Assembly: GCA_018380885.1 (NCBI GenBank)
Contig: JAGZSY010000003.1
Span: 62,001-126,000 of the forward strand
DNA: 64,000 bases
Source of the DNA: Enterocloster asparagiformis
GTDB taxonomy: Bacteria; Bacillota; Clostridia; Lachnospirales; Lachnospiraceae
Direction: 5' to 3'
The notes under the pieces are model-generated. The model saw only the letters and a program-made list of their open reading frames with translations. It was not told where the DNA came from and ran no database searches. Shown piece by piece: positions 17,572 through 26,109 of the stretch. A program made the position numbers and the translations under genes. Numbering within the stretch: the first letter of the stretch is position 1; each line of letters opens with the position of its first letter.

Positions 17572-18447
17572 ATGGAACGAACAAAAAAACGAAAAATGAG
17601 GGAGCATCCGCTGCTCTACCTGCTGCCGACATTCGTGATTCTCACGCTGCTGGTGGCATATCCTCTGGTCAACAACCTGATCAACAGCTTCTCCCAGGGT
17701 GGGATATTCCCCACGGTGAATAACTACCGGAAGCTGTTTGCGGACCGCTATTTCAGGTCCGACCTTAAGAACACATTTCAATGGCTTCTCTACACCGTGC
17801 CCTTTGAGATGGTATTCGGGCTGATCATCGCGATTCTGCTGAACACTAAGGTTCGCATGAAGAAGCTGTTTCGGACGCTCTTTATCGTTCCCTGGGTGAT
17901 CCCGTCGGTGGTGGTGTGTATTGTGTGGAAATGGATTTACAACGCGGATTACGGGATTCTCAACTACATTCTGCAGCTGTTCGGGATCATCAGGAGGAAC
18001 CAGCTCTGGGTCTCCGACCCGAATCAGGTGCTCAAATGCATCGCCGTGGTCTATGTGTGGAAAATAGCCCCCTTTGTCATGATCATGTACCTGAGCGGCC
18101 TGCAGTCCATTTCCGAGGACATTTACGAGAGCGCCAGGCTGGACGGGGCCAACTGGCTGCAGCAGATCGGCTATATCACGCTGCCGCTGCTGTTTCCCGT
18201 GATGCGCTCCGTAATCCTGGTATCGGTGATCTGGTCCTTAAACTCGTTTGTCTATGTGTACAGCATCTCGGGCGGCGGCCCGGCCAGGGTGTCGGAGATC
18301 GTCCAGATCTTTATCTACAAGACGGGCATCGAGCAGTACAACTTTGAGTATTCCGCGGCTGCGGCAAATATTTTCCTGGTAATCGTCATGGTGATCGCCT
18401 TCGTGTACATTTCCATGACGGAAAAACGGGAAAATGAGATGACATAG
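17572..18447 (+). CDS. sugar ABC transporter permease, MalF type
   Basis: 291 residues with six predicted TM segments (first about 18-40). The cytoplasmic coupling motif EDIYESARLDGANWLQQIGYI is the EAA loop of binding-protein-dependent permeases. It forms a heterodimer with the next gene product in the membrane. It is preceded by a GGGGGAAACGCC leader and lies 13 bp before the second permease, so they are co-translated. Confidence 0.92.
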   Translation: MERTKKRKMREHPLLYLLPTFVILTLLVAYPLVNNLINSFSQGGIFPTVNNYRKLFADRYFRSDLKNTFQWLLYTVPFEMVFGLIIAILLNTKVRMKKLFRTLFIVPWVIPSVVVCIVWKWIYNADYGILNYILQLFGIIRRNQLWVSDPNQVLKCIAVVYVWKIAPFVMIMYLSGLQSISEDIYESARLDGANWLQQIGYITLPLLFPVMRSVILVSVIWSLNSFVYVYSISGGGPARVSEIVQIFIYKTGIEQYNFEYSAAAANIFLVIVMVIAFVYISMTEKRENEMT

Positions 18448-18460
18448 GAGGTGTGACGGA

Positions 18461-19285
18461 ATGCGGAAATTGAAGAAAGATATTCTCTATGTGATTCTGA
18501 CCGCTCTGGGAATCGTGATGATTTTCCCCTTTTTCTGGATGATCTCCTGCGCATTCAGACGGCCCAACGAGCTGCTGACCTCCCCGCCCAGGCTTTTGCC
18601 GGCCAGCCCCACGATCGCCAGCTTCATCCACGTACTGCTGGAGACGGAGGTGCCCCGGTATTTTATGAACTCGGTGATCATCGCCTCCACGGCCACGATC
18701 CTGTGCATCTGCGTTGCGATCCCGGCTGCGTATTCCTTTGCCCGGCACAATTACCGGGGCAAGAATTTTGTGATGGTGTGTATTCTGCTCTGCAATATGA
18801 TTCCCCAGGCGTCCACGCTGGTGCCGCTGTACCGGGCCATGGACCGGCTTCAGATCATCGACACCCACTTTGGAATCGCCTTTACCCACCTGCTGTGTAT
18901 GCTGCCCTTCTCCATCATCATGCTGAAAGGGTTTATCAGGACCATTCCCCCCACTCTGGAGGAAGCGGCCATGATCGACGGCTGCACCAAGCTCCAGGCT
19001 ATTTTCAGGATCATCGTGCCGGTTTGCTCGTCCGGAATATTCGCCACGGCCATGTACGCGTTTATGATCTCCTGGGAGGAATTCCTGTACGCCATGACGT
19101 TTTCCACCAGCAGCCGGGCCAGAACCATTTCCATCGGGTTAAAGATGTTCTCCACGGAATTCAAGGTGGACTGGTCCTCTATACTGGCGGCGGCCACGCT
19201 GATGACGCTGCCCATTCTGATTTTGTTTTTCATGATTCAGGATACGTTTATAAAAGGCGCCACAAACGGGGCGCTGAAGGAATAG
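18461..19285 (+). CDS. sugar ABC transporter permease, MalG type
   Basis: 274 residues, six predicted TM helices. The EAA loop reads LEEAAMIDGCTKLQAIFRII. An AGGAGGTG box precedes the ATG. It completes the importer with the lipoprotein at 16153 and the MalF-type permease. The operon continues into two oxidoreductases, so the imported compound is probably oxidised or reduced directly after uptake. Confidence 0.92.
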   Translation: MRKLKKDILYVILTALGIVMIFPFFWMISCAFRRPNELLTSPPRLLPASPTIASFIHVLLETEVPRYFMNSVIIASTATILCICVAIPAAYSFARHNYRGKNFVMVCILLCNMIPQASTLVPLYRAMDRLQIIDTHFGIAFTHLLCMLPFSIIMLKGFIRTIPPTLEEAAMIDGCTKLQAIFRIIVPVCSSGIFATAMYAFMISWEEFLYAMTFSTSSRARTISIGLKMFSTEFKVDWSSILAAATLMTLPILILFFMIQDTFIKGATNGALKE

Positions 19286-19300
19286 AGAGGAGTTTTTGAT

Positions 19301-20260
19301 ATGGACAGGAAAGTGAGATGGGGCATCCTGGGATACGCCGGGATTGCCAGAAATCATGTGATACCGGCCATGGCGAAGGCGGAAAATGCGGAGCTGTCCG
19401 CCATCGCCAGCAGGAGCCGTGATAAGCTCAAGGAGGCGGTGGCCCAATTCGGCTTCCGCAAGGTGTACGAGAGCTACGACAGGCTGTTGGAGGACCCGGA
19501 GATCGACGCGGTTTACATTCCCCTCCCCAACGCCCTGCACAAGGAATGGGCCGTAAAGGCCGCCCGCCATGGAAAGCACGTGTTGTGCGAGAAGCCCCTG
19601 GCCCTCACTGAGGCGGACTGCAGGGAGCTGGAAGCAGTGTTTAAGGAAAACCATGTGAAGCTGATGGAGGCGTTCATGTACCGGTTCCTTCCCGGCATCC
19701 GGGCCCTCAAGGAGGCGCTGGAGCAGGGGGCAGTGGGGGAAATTCGCCACATCTACTCCACGCACCGGTTTTACCTGCAAAATAACGGGGACGTCAGGGT
19801 GAATCAGGAGCTGGGCGGGGGCTGTCTGCGGGACGTGGGCTGTTATCCGGTGAACCTGATCGGCTGGCTTACGGATGATTATCCCCAGTGTGTTTCAGCG
19901 GAAAAGACCATGTTCCAGGGCGTGGAGCACGCGCTGGCGGCAAGCCTGAAGTATAAAAATGGCGTGACGGCGAACATCAGCTGCGGGTTTGACGGCTGCA
20001 GCAGCATGGTGACTGAGATCAACGGGACGAAGGGGAGCATCCTGGTGCGTGATACCTTTATCGACACCACCAAACCGATCCTGCTGACGTCTGCGGATGG
20101 CCGCACGGAGGAGATTCTGGTGGAGGACAGCGACTGTTATATGCTGGAGGTGGAGGAATTCTCCGACGCGGTGCTTAAGAACCGGGAGCCGGCCCTGGGG
20201 CTGGAGGAGACAATCCGCAACTGCAGGCTGATCGAGGCCATTTTAAAGGCCGCAGAATAG
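19301..20260 (+). CDS. Gfo/Idh/MocA-family NAD(P)-dependent oxidoreductase
   Basis: 319 residues. Rossmann start WGILGYAGIARNHVIPAM, cofactor/catalytic motif CEKPLALT (Lys of EKP), and GGGCLRDVGCYPVNL in the C-terminal alpha/beta domain, where Asp and Tyr-containing motif positions match the family. Likely acts on a hydroxyl of a sugar, inositol or glycoside with NAD(P). It sits directly after the permeases and 8 bp before a second, diverged family member, suggesting two consecutive redox steps or a heteromeric pair. Confidence 0.9.
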   Translation: MDRKVRWGILGYAGIARNHVIPAMAKAENAELSAIASRSRDKLKEAVAQFGFRKVYESYDRLLEDPEIDAVYIPLPNALHKEWAVKAARHGKHVLCEKPLALTEADCRELEAVFKENHVKLMEAFMYRFLPGIRALKEALEQGAVGEIRHIYSTHRFYLQNNGDVRVNQELGGGCLRDVGCYPVNLIGWLTDDYPQCVSAEKTMFQGVEHALAASLKYKNGVTANISCGFDGCSSMVTEINGTKGSILVRDTFIDTTKPILLTSADGRTEEILVEDSDCYMLEVEEFSDAVLKNREPALGLEETIRNCRLIEAILKAAE

Positions 20261-20268
20261 GAGGGGAA

Positions 20269-21204
20269 ATGTTTCGGTTTGGAATCATGGGGGCAGGAGG
20301 GATCGCCGCCAAGTTCTGCGACGCCGTGAGACGGCTGGAGGACGGACAGGTGGCCGCCGTGGCCAGCAAGAGCGCGGAGCGGGCGAAGCGGTTTGCCGGT
20401 GAGAACGGGATAAAACGGTATTACGGGGATTACGCTGAGATGCTGGAGCGGGAAAAACCGGATGCGGTCTATGTGGCCACAACCAATAATTTCCATTTTG
20501 AAAATGTCATGCTGTGCCTCCGCCATGGTGTGCCGGTGCTGTGTGAGAAGAGCATGTTCATGACCATGGCTGAGGCGGAGGCTGCCTTTGGCTGCGCCAG
20601 GGAGAAGGGAATTTTCCTGATGGAGGCCATGTGGTCCCGGTTTCTGCCCTGCGTGAGAAAGGCCAGGGAGTGGGTGGCCGACGGGCGGATCGGCACGGTT
20701 CAGATCGCCAGCTACATTGGCGGCATCAACGCGCCGGCGGATCACCGGATTTTTAAGCCGGAGCTGGGCGGAGGGGCCATGTACGACCTGACCGTGTACC
20801 CCATCGAGATTCTCACATATTTGGTCAATCAGCCGCTCATAGATGTGCAGGCGGAGATTCTTAAGGGGGACAGCGGCGTGGACGAGGCGAATAATCTGCT
20901 GCTGCGGTTTGAGACCTGCCGGGCCACGGTCCAGACCACCACCCACGCGCGGATTCCCTCGCCCTGCGGCCTGTACGGAACCAAGGGGTATATCCGCCTG
21001 GAGCAGACGCACAGGGCCTCGGCGGTCCATCTGTATGACGGGCAGTTCCAGCTGCTGGAGCGCTTTGAGTCCCAGGTTGAGAACGGATTTGAGTATGAGG
21101 CGGCGGAGGTGATCAGGTGCGTGAGGCAGGGGCTGACCGAGAGTCCGGTCATGCCCCACCGGGACACGCTGGAGTGTATCCGCATATTTGAGAAGGTGCT
21201 GTGA
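20269..21204 (+). CDS. second Gfo/Idh/MocA-family oxidoreductase
   Basis: 311 residues. Rossmann start FGIMGAGGIAAKF; the usual EKP reads CEKSMFMT, so Pro is replaced but the catalytic Lys is kept. GGGAMYDLTVYPIEI matches the family's second catalytic motif. Clearly homologous to, but well diverged from, the neighbour at 19301, so an old duplication or separate recruitment. It is the last gene of the sugar-acid operon; a hairpin follows. Confidence 0.88.
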   Translation: MFRFGIMGAGGIAAKFCDAVRRLEDGQVAAVASKSAERAKRFAGENGIKRYYGDYAEMLEREKPDAVYVATTNNFHFENVMLCLRHGVPVLCEKSMFMTMAEAEAAFGCAREKGIFLMEAMWSRFLPCVRKAREWVADGRIGTVQIASYIGGINAPADHRIFKPELGGGAMYDLTVYPIEILTYLVNQPLIDVQAEILKGDSGVDEANNLLLRFETCRATVQTTTHARIPSPCGLYGTKGYIRLEQTHRASAVHLYDGQFQLLERFESQVENGFEYEAAEVIRCVRQGLTESPVMPHRDTLECIRIFEKVL

Positions 21205-21216
21205 GCCAAACTGCCG

Positions 21217-21253
21217 GCGCCCGGATGGGGATTGTGTGCCCCTTTCCGGGCGC
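21217..21253 (+). terminator. hairpin at the end of the sugar-acid operon
   Basis: GCGCCCGGATGGGG pairs with CCCCTTTCCGGGCGC (one mismatch/bulge) around an 8-nt loop. No T-run follows, so termination strength is uncertain. The rest of the 391-bp gap (21205-21595) holds the Tad promoter and a leader of about 250 nt with no supported gene. Confidence 0.5.
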
Positions 21254-21308
21254 TTGTCTGCGCCTGCCCCATGGTTGATCAAAACATTTGAAAATAAAAA
21301 AATAACCC

Positions 21309-21337
21309 TTGACATTTTCTCGGATTTGCTACATAAT
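21309..21337 (+). promoter_or_regulatory. SigA-type promoter of the Tad operon
   Basis: TTGACA (21309-21314), a 17-bp spacer, then CATAAT (21332-21337). It is the only strong promoter seen upstream of the Tad genes and implies a 5' leader of about 250 nt. Confidence 0.7.
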
Positions 21338-21595
21338 ATAAAAACATTCAGTCGAATGATTCTAAAGCTTCAAGCTTCACAAGTCTTTTTACGTATTTGC
21401 CCGGTTCGGGCGCGATTCATGATGAGGATGGCAATTGTTCTAAGAGGTGTATTTCTTGTACCCTTTTTCTGGAAAACTCAGTGTTTTCATGCCTGTATCA
21501 GGCGAGAAATTCAGTGCGGATCAAAATTGAATAGACGGATTTACAGCTCTTTTGGCAAGGTGTTTGGATTGGGGAAGGAGAGGTGACGGCCCGGT

Positions 21596-22606
21596 ATGGA
21601 GCGGATTATGGCAATTTACGACGTGGACCCGGCGTATGGCGCGCGTTTTGCGGATTTTGTGAATCAGAGGGAGAGGACGCCCTTCACGGCGATGCCCTTC
21701 AGCAGTTTGGTCAAGCTGAAGGAATTTGCGGAGAATCACCTGGTGGAGATTCTGCTGATCGACCGCGCCGCGCTGCGGGAGGTTGAGGGGATCCGGGCGC
21801 GGCAGATCATCACCCTGGCGGACGGCGAGGTGGTGGAGCTGGCGGAGGAATGCCCGGTGGTTTACAAGTACCAGTCGGGCGACAGCATCATGCGGGAGGT
21901 GATGGCCTGCTACTGTAAGCAGCCGGTGGAGAACGGGGCGGCCCTGCTGGGGGCGAAAGCTTCCGTGATCGGCGTCTACTCCCCGGTCAACCGGTGCTTA
22001 AAGACCTCCTTCGCCCTCACCATGGGGCAGCTTCTGGCCCGGAATGAGCGGGTGCTCTACATCAATCTGGAGGAGTATTCCGGATTTTCCAGGCTCATTG
22101 CGGCGCAGTATGAGCAGGACCTGTCGGATGTGCTGTACCTGTACCGGCAGGGAGCCTACAACTGGCTGAAGCTCAAGTCCATTGTCTACTCCTGGGGCGG
22201 CATGGACTATATTCCGCCGGTGCGGTACGCCGAGGACCTGAACCAGGTGACGCCTGAGGACATGGCGCTGCTGCTGGACCGCGTCGCCCGGGAGAGCGGG
22301 TATGAGAAGCTTCTGGTGGACGTGGGGCAGATGGGGAAGGGCGCGCTGCCGATTCTGGAGAACTGCGACGTGGTGTACATGCCGGTGAAGGACGACTGCA
22401 TCTCCGCAGCCAAGGTGGAGGAGTTCGAGGAGTATGTGGAGGCTGCCGGTTCAACGCTTTTGCGGGAGCGCATCCACAAACTGAAGCTGCCCTACCACAA
22501 CAGCTTCGGCCGCAGGGATACCTATATGGAACAGCTGCTCTGGGGAGAGCTGGGGGACTATGTGCGCCAGCTGTTAAGAGGCGGACGAGGGACAGGAGGA
22601 GAATAA
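21596..22606 (+). CDS. TadZ/CpaE-like pilus-assembly ATPase homologue
   Basis: 336 residues. The middle shows a degenerate MinD/ParA-type P-loop, GVYSPVNRCLKTSFALTMG, followed by YINLEEYSGF and LLVDVGQMG; the canonical GKGGxGKT is not kept. The N-terminal 130 residues resemble a receiver-like or CheY-like domain without clear acidic pocket. TadZ proteins place Tad machinery at the cell pole or membrane. ATG 21596 lies 9 bp after GAGGTGA; ATG 21608 is an alternative. First gene of the Tad operon, 2 bp before tadA. Confidence 0.8.
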   Translation: MERIMAIYDVDPAYGARFADFVNQRERTPFTAMPFSSLVKLKEFAENHLVEILLIDRAALREVEGIRARQIITLADGEVVELAEECPVVYKYQSGDSIMREVMACYCKQPVENGAALLGAKASVIGVYSPVNRCLKTSFALTMGQLLARNERVLYINLEEYSGFSRLIAAQYEQDLSDVLYLYRQGAYNWLKLKSIVYSWGGMDYIPPVRYAEDLNQVTPEDMALLLDRVARESGYEKLLVDVGQMGKGALPILENCDVVYMPVKDDCISAAKVEEFEEYVEAAGSTLLRERIHKLKLPYHNSFGRRDTYMEQLLWGELGDYVRQLLRGGRGTGGE

Positions 22607-22608
22607 AA

Positions 22609-23823
22609 ATGCAGACGGAGAGCAGGGAGCAAGAGCTGGAGGGCGTGCGCGCCAGGCTGCGGCGCCGGATTGTGGAGGAGCTGAACGGACGGAGGGAGGC
22701 GGGAGATGAGGAACTGGAGGAGGTCATCGACCGCTCCATCCGGGATATGGGCAACGAAGTGTATCTGCCCCTGAAGGAACGCCTTTGGCTGCGGACCAGC
22801 CTGTTTGACAGCTTCCGCCGCCTGGACATTTTACAGGAGCTGATCGACGACCGGGAGGTGTCGGAGGTCATGGTGAACGGCGCCGGGCGGGTGTTTGTGG
22901 AGCGGAGAGGGCACATGGAGCTGTGGAACCGCAGGTTTGAGGGGGAGGAACAGCTGGAGGACATCATTCAGCAGATCGTCAGCCGGGTAAACCGGTCTGT
23001 CAATGTGGCCTCGCCCATTGTGGACGCCCGTCTGGAGGACGGCTCCCGGGTGAACGTGGTGCTGCCGCCCATCGCCCTGGACGGAGCTGCGGTGACCATC
23101 CGCAAATTTCCCGAGCCGATCACCATGGAAAAGCTGCTGGGGTTCGGGGCGGTGACGGAGGAGGCCGCCGATTTCCTGCGCCAGGTGGTGGAGTCGGGGT
23201 ACAACCTGTTTATCAGCGGCGGCACCAATTCGGGCAAGACCACCTTTCTCAACGCGCTGTCCGCCTTTATTCCCAAGCGGGAGCGGGTGATCACCATCGA
23301 GGATTCGGCGGAACTGCAAATCAGCCAGATTCCCAATCTGGTGCGCCTGGAGACCCGCAACGCCAACACGGAGGGAGAAGGCGAGGTAACCATGAGCCAG
23401 CTGATCCGCGCTGCGCTGCGGATGAACCCGGACCGCATCGTTGTGGGAGAGGTGCGGGGGAAGGAGGCGCTGGATATGCTTCAGGCCATGAACACGGGCC
23501 ATGACGGCTCTCTGTCCACCGGCCACGGCAACAGCCCAGGAGACATGTTAAGCCGCCTGGAGACAATGGTGCTCATGGGCGCGCAGCTGCCGCTGGCGGC
23601 CATCCGCAGCCAGATCGCCTCGGCGCTGGATCTGATCATCCATCTGGGACGGCTGAGGGACGGGAGCCGGAAGGTGCTGCAAATATCGGAGATTGGAGGA
23701 TGCGACAGTGGAGAGGTGGAGATTTGGAGCCTGTTCCGGTACGACATGTCGGAGGGAAGGCTCAAACGGACGGGAGAACTTAAAAACAGGGAAAAGCTTC
23801 GAGCAGCAGGATATTGCGCGTAG
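22609..23823 (+). CDS. tadA: Tad secretion ATPase TadA/CpaF
   Basis: 404 residues. An N-terminal helical domain precedes the secretion ATPase core: Walker A FISGGTNSGKTTFLNAL, Asp box TIEDSAEL, Walker B MNPDRIVVGEVRG and His box TGHDGSLSTGH. A hexameric cytoplasmic ATPase that powers Flp pilus assembly (and possibly retraction, as known for CpaF). All catalytic motifs look intact. Its stop overlaps the long upstream extension of the tadB reading frame. Confidence 0.95.
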   Translation: MQTESREQELEGVRARLRRRIVEELNGRREAGDEELEEVIDRSIRDMGNEVYLPLKERLWLRTSLFDSFRRLDILQELIDDREVSEVMVNGAGRVFVERRGHMELWNRRFEGEEQLEDIIQQIVSRVNRSVNVASPIVDARLEDGSRVNVVLPPIALDGAAVTIRKFPEPITMEKLLGFGAVTEEAADFLRQVVESGYNLFISGGTNSGKTTFLNALSAFIPKRERVITIEDSAELQISQIPNLVRLETRNANTEGEGEVTMSQLIRAALRMNPDRIVVGEVRGKEALDMLQAMNTGHDGSLSTGHGNSPGDMLSRLETMVLMGAQLPLAAIRSQIASALDLIIHLGRLRDGSRKVLQISEIGGCDSGEVEIWSLFRYDMSEGRLKRTGELKNREKLRAAGYCA

Positions 23824-23899
23824 GAAAATAAGGCGCAGACAGGACCAGGCCGGAGCGTATCCGTCGCAGCCCAGGCCACCGGGCGCGGGAGGCGCGGGG

Positions 23900-24637
23900 G
23901 TGAACTACGGCGTGTACGTCCTGAGCTTCCGGGAGTGGCTTGTCTACGGGCTGCAGGGGCTGGCGGGCTGCGCCCTGGCGGCCTATGTTTTCTACCGCAG
24001 CGGTGCCGCCTTTCTGGCTATGGCCCCGGTTGGGCTTTTCTATCCCCTGTACCGGAGGGGGGACTTAAAAAAACAGCGCCTGCGCCGCCTGAATCTGGAA
24101 TTTAAGGACGGAATCCTGGTGCTGGCTTCCTTTCTCAGCGCCGGATACTCCATTGAGAACGCCGTGGCGGCCAGCGGGCAGGAGCTGGCGCTGCTTTACG
24201 GGGAGGAGGGATTGATGGCTGGGGAGTTCCGGGAGATGGCCAGGGGGCTGGGGTTAAACCGCACGGTGGAAGCGGTGTTTCTGGACCTGGGCGAACGCAG
24301 CGGTCTGGAGGATGTGAACAATTTCGCCCAGGTATTTGCCGCGGCCAAGCGCAGCGGGGGAGATTTGGTGGAGATCATCGGCCACACGGCTAGGGTGATC
24401 CGGGACAAGGTGCAGGTACAGGAGGAAATTCACACCATGACGGCCTCCAAGGCGTTTGAGCAGAAGATTATGAGCCTGGTGCCGATTATGATCGTGCTGT
24501 ATATCGACCTCACCTCCCCGGGTTTTTTCGACATCATGTATGCTACCATGGCCGGGCGGCTGGTGATGAGCGGCTGTCTGGCAGTCTACGGAATATCTAT
24601 GCTGCTGGCGAGACGGATTCTGCAGGTGGAGATATGA
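23900..24637 (+). CDS. tadB: Tad pilus platform protein TadB
   Basis: 245 residues from GTG 23900, preceded by a GGGAGG box; the frame is open further upstream (to 23693) but overlaps tadA with no family likeness. N-terminal TM (about 10-50), a cytoplasmic T2SF (GspF-like) domain with FLSAGYSIENAV and AKRSGGDLVEII, and C-terminal TM helices near 185-245. It forms the inner-membrane platform with TadC. Followed after 22 bp by the tadC-type gene. Confidence 0.87.
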   Translation: MNYGVYVLSFREWLVYGLQGLAGCALAAYVFYRSGAAFLAMAPVGLFYPLYRRGDLKKQRLRRLNLEFKDGILVLASFLSAGYSIENAVAASGQELALLYGEEGLMAGEFREMARGLGLNRTVEAVFLDLGERSGLEDVNNFAQVFAAAKRSGGDLVEIIGHTARVIRDKVQVQEEIHTMTASKAFEQKIMSLVPIMIVLYIDLTSPGFFDIMYATMAGRLVMSGCLAVYGISMLLARRILQVEI

Positions 24638-24659
24638 GCGGGAAGGGAGGTGAAGCCGG

Positions 24660-25910
24660 GTGAAGGCTGCGGCGAGGCGGAAGCGGGCGTTCCCGCCCTG
24701 GCTGGGGAAAAAGCAGGTTTGCTGCGTGCTTGCGGGCCTGCTGTTGGGCGGTATGGCCCAGGCTGCGGCCGCGGTTGGGACGGATGGACGGGCCGGGGAA
24801 CTGAGACGGCCCGGATACGGTCAGGACGAGGTCACCCGCCGGGTGATTGTGGAGGGACTGTTGGCGGAGGCGGTTCCGGTGGAGATTCATATGGCCGGCC
24901 GGGAGTACGGTGCGGATGAGATTGGGCAGGTGTACGAACGGATACTGGAGGAACTGCCGGAGCGCATCCGCGGGGACAACCCTTCCCTGAAGGAGGTGCG
25001 CGGCGATTTGGACCTCATCACCCGCGTGGACGAGTATGGGATACGGCTGCGCTGGGAATCGGAGGACGGGGAGCGGGTGGACGCCTTCGGCAGCGTAAAC
25101 GCCGACGGCGCGCCGGAGTCAGGGACCGAAGTGGCGCTGCTGGTGGAGCTGACGGACGGGAGGTATCCGCAACAGTTTGTATTGCCGGTGCGGGTGCTGC
25201 CCCAAAAGGCCGACGGGGAGCAGGAGGCCGTGGAGCGCTTTGTCCGCGCTGTGGAGGAGGCGGACCGGGGGCAGAGGGAAACGCCGTGGCTGAAGCTGCC
25301 CGAGACCTACCAGGGTGTTAAGCTGCGCTACCGGGAGCCGGAGGAAGCGCCCTTTAAAAGCCTGGCCGCCCTGGGGATTGCCGCGGCTGCGCTGGTCACG
25401 GTGAAGGAGCGCTCGGACCGGGAAAAGGCGGCGAGGCAGAGGGAGAATCAACTGCTGATGGATTACCCGGAGGTGGTTTCCAAGCTGATGATCTTTCTGG
25501 GCGCCGGCATGACGGTGCGCACGGCCTGGGAGCGGATCGCCGGAGACTACCGCGAGATGGCAGGGAGCGGGAAGCGGGCCGTGCGCTATGTGTACGAGGA
25601 GATGTATGAGACCTGCTGCCAGATGAGCCGGGGCGTCCCGGAAGGTCAGGCGTACGCAAAGTTCGGCCGGCGCTGCGGCCTGCTTCCTTATATGAAGCTG
25701 TGCAGCCTGTTGGAGCAGAACCGGAAGAACGGTTCAAAAAATGTGCGTGAACTTTTGCGGGCGGAGATGGCGGAGGCCTTTGAGCTGCGAAAGCACGGGG
25801 CCAGGCGCATGGGGGAGGAAGCGGGCACCCGCCTGCTGCTGCCGCTGTTTCTGATGTTGGGAGTTGTGATGGTGATGGTCGCCGTGCCGGCGATGCTGGA
25901 ATTTATGTAA
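24660..25910 (+). CDS. TadC-like platform protein with an extra extracytoplasmic domain
   Basis: 416 residues from GTG 24660, served by AAGGAGGTG. An N-terminal hydrophobic segment (about 20-40) is followed by about 190 residues without TM (VIVEGLLAEAVPVEIHMAGR, many acidic residues), a TM (about 226-240), then the T2SF region (LLMDYPEVVSKLMIFLGAGM) and a final TM (LLLPLFLMLGVVMVMVAVPAM). Ordinary TadC proteins are near 300 residues and lack the first domain. That domain is predicted outside the membrane and may contact pilins or peptidoglycan. Confidence 0.82.
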   Translation: MKAAARRKRAFPPWLGKKQVCCVLAGLLLGGMAQAAAAVGTDGRAGELRRPGYGQDEVTRRVIVEGLLAEAVPVEIHMAGREYGADEIGQVYERILEELPERIRGDNPSLKEVRGDLDLITRVDEYGIRLRWESEDGERVDAFGSVNADGAPESGTEVALLVELTDGRYPQQFVLPVRVLPQKADGEQEAVERFVRAVEEADRGQRETPWLKLPETYQGVKLRYREPEEAPFKSLAALGIAAAALVTVKERSDREKAARQRENQLLMDYPEVVSKLMIFLGAGMTVRTAWERIAGDYREMAGSGKRAVRYVYEEMYETCCQMSRGVPEGQAYAKFGRRCGLLPYMKLCSLLEQNRKNGSKNVRELLRAEMAEAFELRKHGARRMGEEAGTRLLLPLFLMLGVVMVMVAVPAMLEFM

Positions 25911-25929
25911 AGTGAATGGAGGGCGAGCG

Positions 25930-26109
25930 ATGGAGATAAAACGCGAGATGCAGTCGTTTCTGGCAGAGGAGGACGGAGTGGGCGTCATTGAAGTGGTGTT
26001 GATTCTGGTGGTGCTGATCGGTTTGGTGATCATTTTCAAGAAACAGATCACCACGCTGCTGGAAAATGTGTTTAAGGAGATCAATAAGCAGTCGAAAGAG
26101 GTGTATTGA
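25930..26109 (+). CDS. flp: Flp-type pilin (Flp1 family)
   Basis: 59 residues from ATG 25930 with GGAGG 7 bp upstream. A short leader ends EEDG, followed by VGVIEVVLIL; cleavage after that Gly puts Glu at mature position 5, the type IV/Flp signature. One TM of 20 residues, then a basic/amphipathic tail. It is the probable major subunit of the pilus and the substrate of an A24 peptidase. Its stop overlaps the next start (TGATG). Confidence 0.9.
   Translation: MEIKREMQSFLAEEDGVGVIEVVLILVVLIGLVIIFKKQITTLLENVFKEINKQSKEVY

Noticed and set aside
20137..21315. 392-codon minus-strand frame over the second oxidoreductase gene
   Set aside because: Antisense to a gene with clear Rossmann and catalytic motifs; low-complexity His/Pro/Arg/Gly composition typical of shadow frames.
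21188..21586. 132-codon frame in the Tad leader
   Set aside because: It starts inside the oxidoreductase gene and spans the Tad promoter; no site or family pattern.
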